Part shown: positions 62,604-64,000 of the stretch, in pieces
How the letters are laid out: each line of letters begins with the position of its first letter
How positions within the stretch are numbered: the stretch's first letter is position 1
Assembly (NCBI GenBank): GCA_964555705.1
Contig: CAZKTN010000010.1
Location: forward strand, 1-64,000
Length of the DNA stretch: 64,000 bases
Direction of reading: 5' to 3'
Source: ZLKRG44 sp964555705
GTDB taxonomy: Bacteria > Planctomycetota > Phycisphaerae > Phycisphaerales > SM1A02
Made by a program: the position numbers and the translations under genes
Notes under the pieces: model-generated
Databases searched by the model: none
The model's input: only the letters and a program-made list of their open reading frames with translations
What the model was told of the DNA's origin: nothing

Positions 62604-62639
62604 GGGGCCGAGGTCCGAGGGCCCCATTGCACAGTGCAA
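62604..62639. terminator. Hairpin and palindrome between convergent genes
   Basis: GGGGCC (62604-62609) pairs with GGCCCC (62620-62625) around a 10-base loop. Directly after it lies the palindrome TTGCACAGTGCAA (62627-62639). The pair sits between two convergent genes and may end both transcripts; there is no clean T-run. Confidence 0.35.
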
Positions 62640-62702
62640 AGAGGGACAGCCACGCGCCGCGGGAGCGGCTGCGGATCATGCAAGACGATTCGCGAGAGTG
62701 AC

Positions 62703-63680
62703 TTACGCCTCGACGAGCGCGTCGATCAGGGCCTTGCGCGCGACGGTGACCCGTCGCTTGACGCCATCGAGAGTGCGGCGGACCGCATCCTCCGTGGTCT
62801 CAAGCACATCGGCAATCTCTGATACCGCAAGCTTTTCGGCGTAGTACAGCTCAAGCACCAGACGTTCCGCTGGCGTGAGCGATCCTGCGACCATCTTCAC
62901 AAATGGGGCTTCAGCCTCGAGCATTTCTGCCTTCCTGGCACCTGATCTCGACAACTTCGACACCTGACGGCAAACCGTTGCCGTCGCCGGAACTATACCG
63001 CAAACGGAGCCGATGGCACACGGAAGGTCAGAATCGGATGAAGATTCGGATGCGAGCCAGCTCTCAGGTTCGTGCTCGCCGAAGAGCGACGCGATGTCCG
63101 GGTCGAACTGGGTGCCGCCGCACGACACCACTTCCTCGGCGGCGCGCACGCATGACATCGCTGACGCGTAGGGCCTCTCGCTGCACATCGCATCGAAGCT
63201 GTCGGCCACGCAGATGATGCGTGCCGCGAGCGGCGTCTCGCATCCTCGTGCTCGGTGCGGATACCCGGCACCGTCCCATCGCTCGTGGTGCCATAGCACC
63301 GCATCCGCCGCAAAGCGGAGCGAGTCGAAGCCGCCGATGAGCCGGTGGCCGATCTCGGGGTGCCGCCTCACGGCATCGAACTCGCTGCTCGTGAGCCGTC
63401 CGGGCTTGCTGAGGATCGACTCCGGAATGCCGACCTTGCCCAGGTCATGCACAAGCGCCGATGCGCCAATGAGCTGGATGTCAGCAGCATCGAATCCCAT
63501 CCGCGATGCGATGCGCATCGCGACGGTTGCGACCCGGCTGCAGTGACCGCGCGTGAACGGGTCCTTGGCCTCGATCAGCGAGAGGCAGAAGGACAGTGCC
63601 TCTGATGCCGACCCGCTTGGGTCCGATGCCACAACACCGTCGGAGGTCCGGGAACGGGGGGAGGTCGTGTCTTCACTCAT
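62703..63680 (-). CDS. HD-GYP domain protein with C-terminal helix-turn-helix
   Basis: 325 residues. The HD-GYP phosphodiesterase core (about 25-190) has every motif: RGHCSRVA, HDLGKVGIPE, RHPEIGHRLI, HHERWDGAGYP and VADSFDAMCSERPY. It should degrade cyclic di-GMP or a related dinucleotide. A Ser/Asp linker (about 200-260) leads to LTPAERLVLELYYAEKLAVS, followed by EIADVLETTEDAVRRTL, a sigma-70 region 4-like DNA-binding helix-turn-helix. There is no sensor or receiver domain. The start is ATG 63680. The fusion suggests cyclic-dinucleotide-linked transcription control. The HTH may be inactive; this is untested. Confidence 0.82.
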   Translation of the reverse strand: MSEDTTSPRSRTSDGVVASDPSGSASEALSFCLSLIEAKDPFTRGHCSRVATVAMRIASRMGFDAADIQLIGASALVHDLGKVGIPESILSKPGRLTSSEFDAVRRHPEIGHRLIGGFDSLRFAADAVLWHHERWDGAGYPHRARGCETPLAARIICVADSFDAMCSERPYASAMSCVRAAEEVVSCGGTQFDPDIASLFGEHEPESWLASESSSDSDLPCAIGSVCGIVPATATVCRQVSKLSRSGARKAEMLEAEAPFVKMVAGSLTPAERLVLELYYAEKLAVSEIADVLETTEDAVRRTLDGVKRRVTVARKALIDALVEA

Positions 63681-63757
63681 GACGTCACCGCAATCGTCGT
63701 GATGCTGGCGGCCGTTGAGCCGATCATCCGATTTCCCGGAAGATTTTCCGCACCCCC

Positions 63758-63763
63758 TAGACT
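63758..63763 (+). promoter_or_regulatory. -10-like TAGACT before the DUF1015 gene
   Basis: TAGACT ends 12 bases before GTG 63776. It is the fourth TAGACT in front of a start codon in this window. Confidence 0.4.
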
Positions 63764-63775
63764 CCCCCGCCTGCC

Positions 63776-64000
63776 GTGATCCATGTCCGCCCCTTTGCCG
63801 CCCTGCGGCCCCCGGCCAACCGAGCGTCGGAGGTGTCGTGCCCGCCCTACGACGTGGTCGATAGGCAGGAAGCCCTCGCCGCAGCCCAAGGCCGCGAGTG
63901 CTCCTTCATGCGGGTCGTGAGGCCCGACATCGACTTTCCCGAGTCGCCCCACCCCTCGGATGCGCAGCTCGCCGAGCGGGCACAGGCGAACCTGCGTGCG
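63776..64000 (+). CDS. DUF1015 family protein, N-terminal fragment (3' end outside window)
   Basis: The first 75 codons of a frame that runs off the right edge. The start GTG 63776 gives VIHVRPFAALRPP, then EVSCPPYDVVD and SFMRVVRPDIDFPES, the characteristic N-terminus of DUF1015 proteins (PF06245-like naming is not asserted). The family is often next to serC/serA in other bacteria and its biochemical role is not established. No further context is visible here. Confidence 0.7.
   Translation, partial: MIHVRPFAALRPPANRASEVSCPPYDVVDRQEALAAAQGRECSFMRVVRPDIDFPESPHPSDAQLAERAQANLRA

Overview
The window reads as a chromosomal segment of a GC-rich planctomycete, most likely class Phycisphaerae. The evidence is a secreted protein ending in a dockerin-like repeat pair (62442-62587), a solitary prepilin-type protein of planctomycete style (60618-61550), a bacterial topoisomerase VI pair, a eukaryote-type alanyl-tRNA synthetase and a UAP1-like UDP-sugar pyrophosphorylase. 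This assignment is inference from gene content; there is no rRNA or other phylogenetic anchor. A run of exactly 100 N (28098-28197) shows it is a draft scaffold. I found no tRNA, rRNA, CRISPR array, insertion sequence or prophage. Nearly all of the DNA is coding, and many neighbouring genes overlap by 1-60 bases.

Layout. 1-2749: the 3' end of floA, a GT2 glycosyltransferase, a membrane protein and rdgB. 2784-8729: an acyl-CoA carboxyltransferase, rpsO-pnp, a cold-shock gene behind a strong RNA hairpin, and a sensor kinase. 8716-14218: a small secreted protein, an acyl-lipid desaturase, topoisomerase VI B and A, and ndk. 14525-17847: a sigma-70 family factor with a sigma-54-like promoter upstream, an orphan CoA-transferase A subunit, and a secreted helical protein. 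17911-32796: a type II secretion operon in the order E-F-G-H-I-J-K-L-M-C-D plus a lipoprotein. 32793-38089: an extremely acidic protein, a 1399-residue PQQ-like propeller protein and a small lipoprotein. 38115-46625: ppk1-queD, a phosphohexomutase, pdxJ-dapA-Nudix, phoU and a UDP-sugar pyrophosphorylase. 46597-53453: recJ, an adenylate kinase and the tpiA-secG-yicC-kinase-PDZ cluster. 53492-60612: alaS, an ABC-2 exporter pair and acetyl-CoA synthetase. 60618-64000: a prepilin-like protein, a dockerin-tailed secreted protein, an HD-GYP protein with a C-terminal helix-turn-helix, and the start of a DUF1015 gene.

How the parts relate. The secretion operon could export proteins such as the dockerin-tailed one, but no prepilin peptidase is present here. 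Its L and C proteins end in a shared module of about 48 residues, and the C protein carries a collagen-like repeat across the assembly gap. rpsO-pnp-csp forms an RNA-metabolism block with structured intergenic RNA.

A pattern seen across the window is a TANNNT hexamer 6-12 bases before the start codon of genes that begin a transcription unit, usually with no Shine-Dalgarno sequence. This suggests widespread leaderless transcription. Genes inside operons often show ATGA-type stop/start overlaps.
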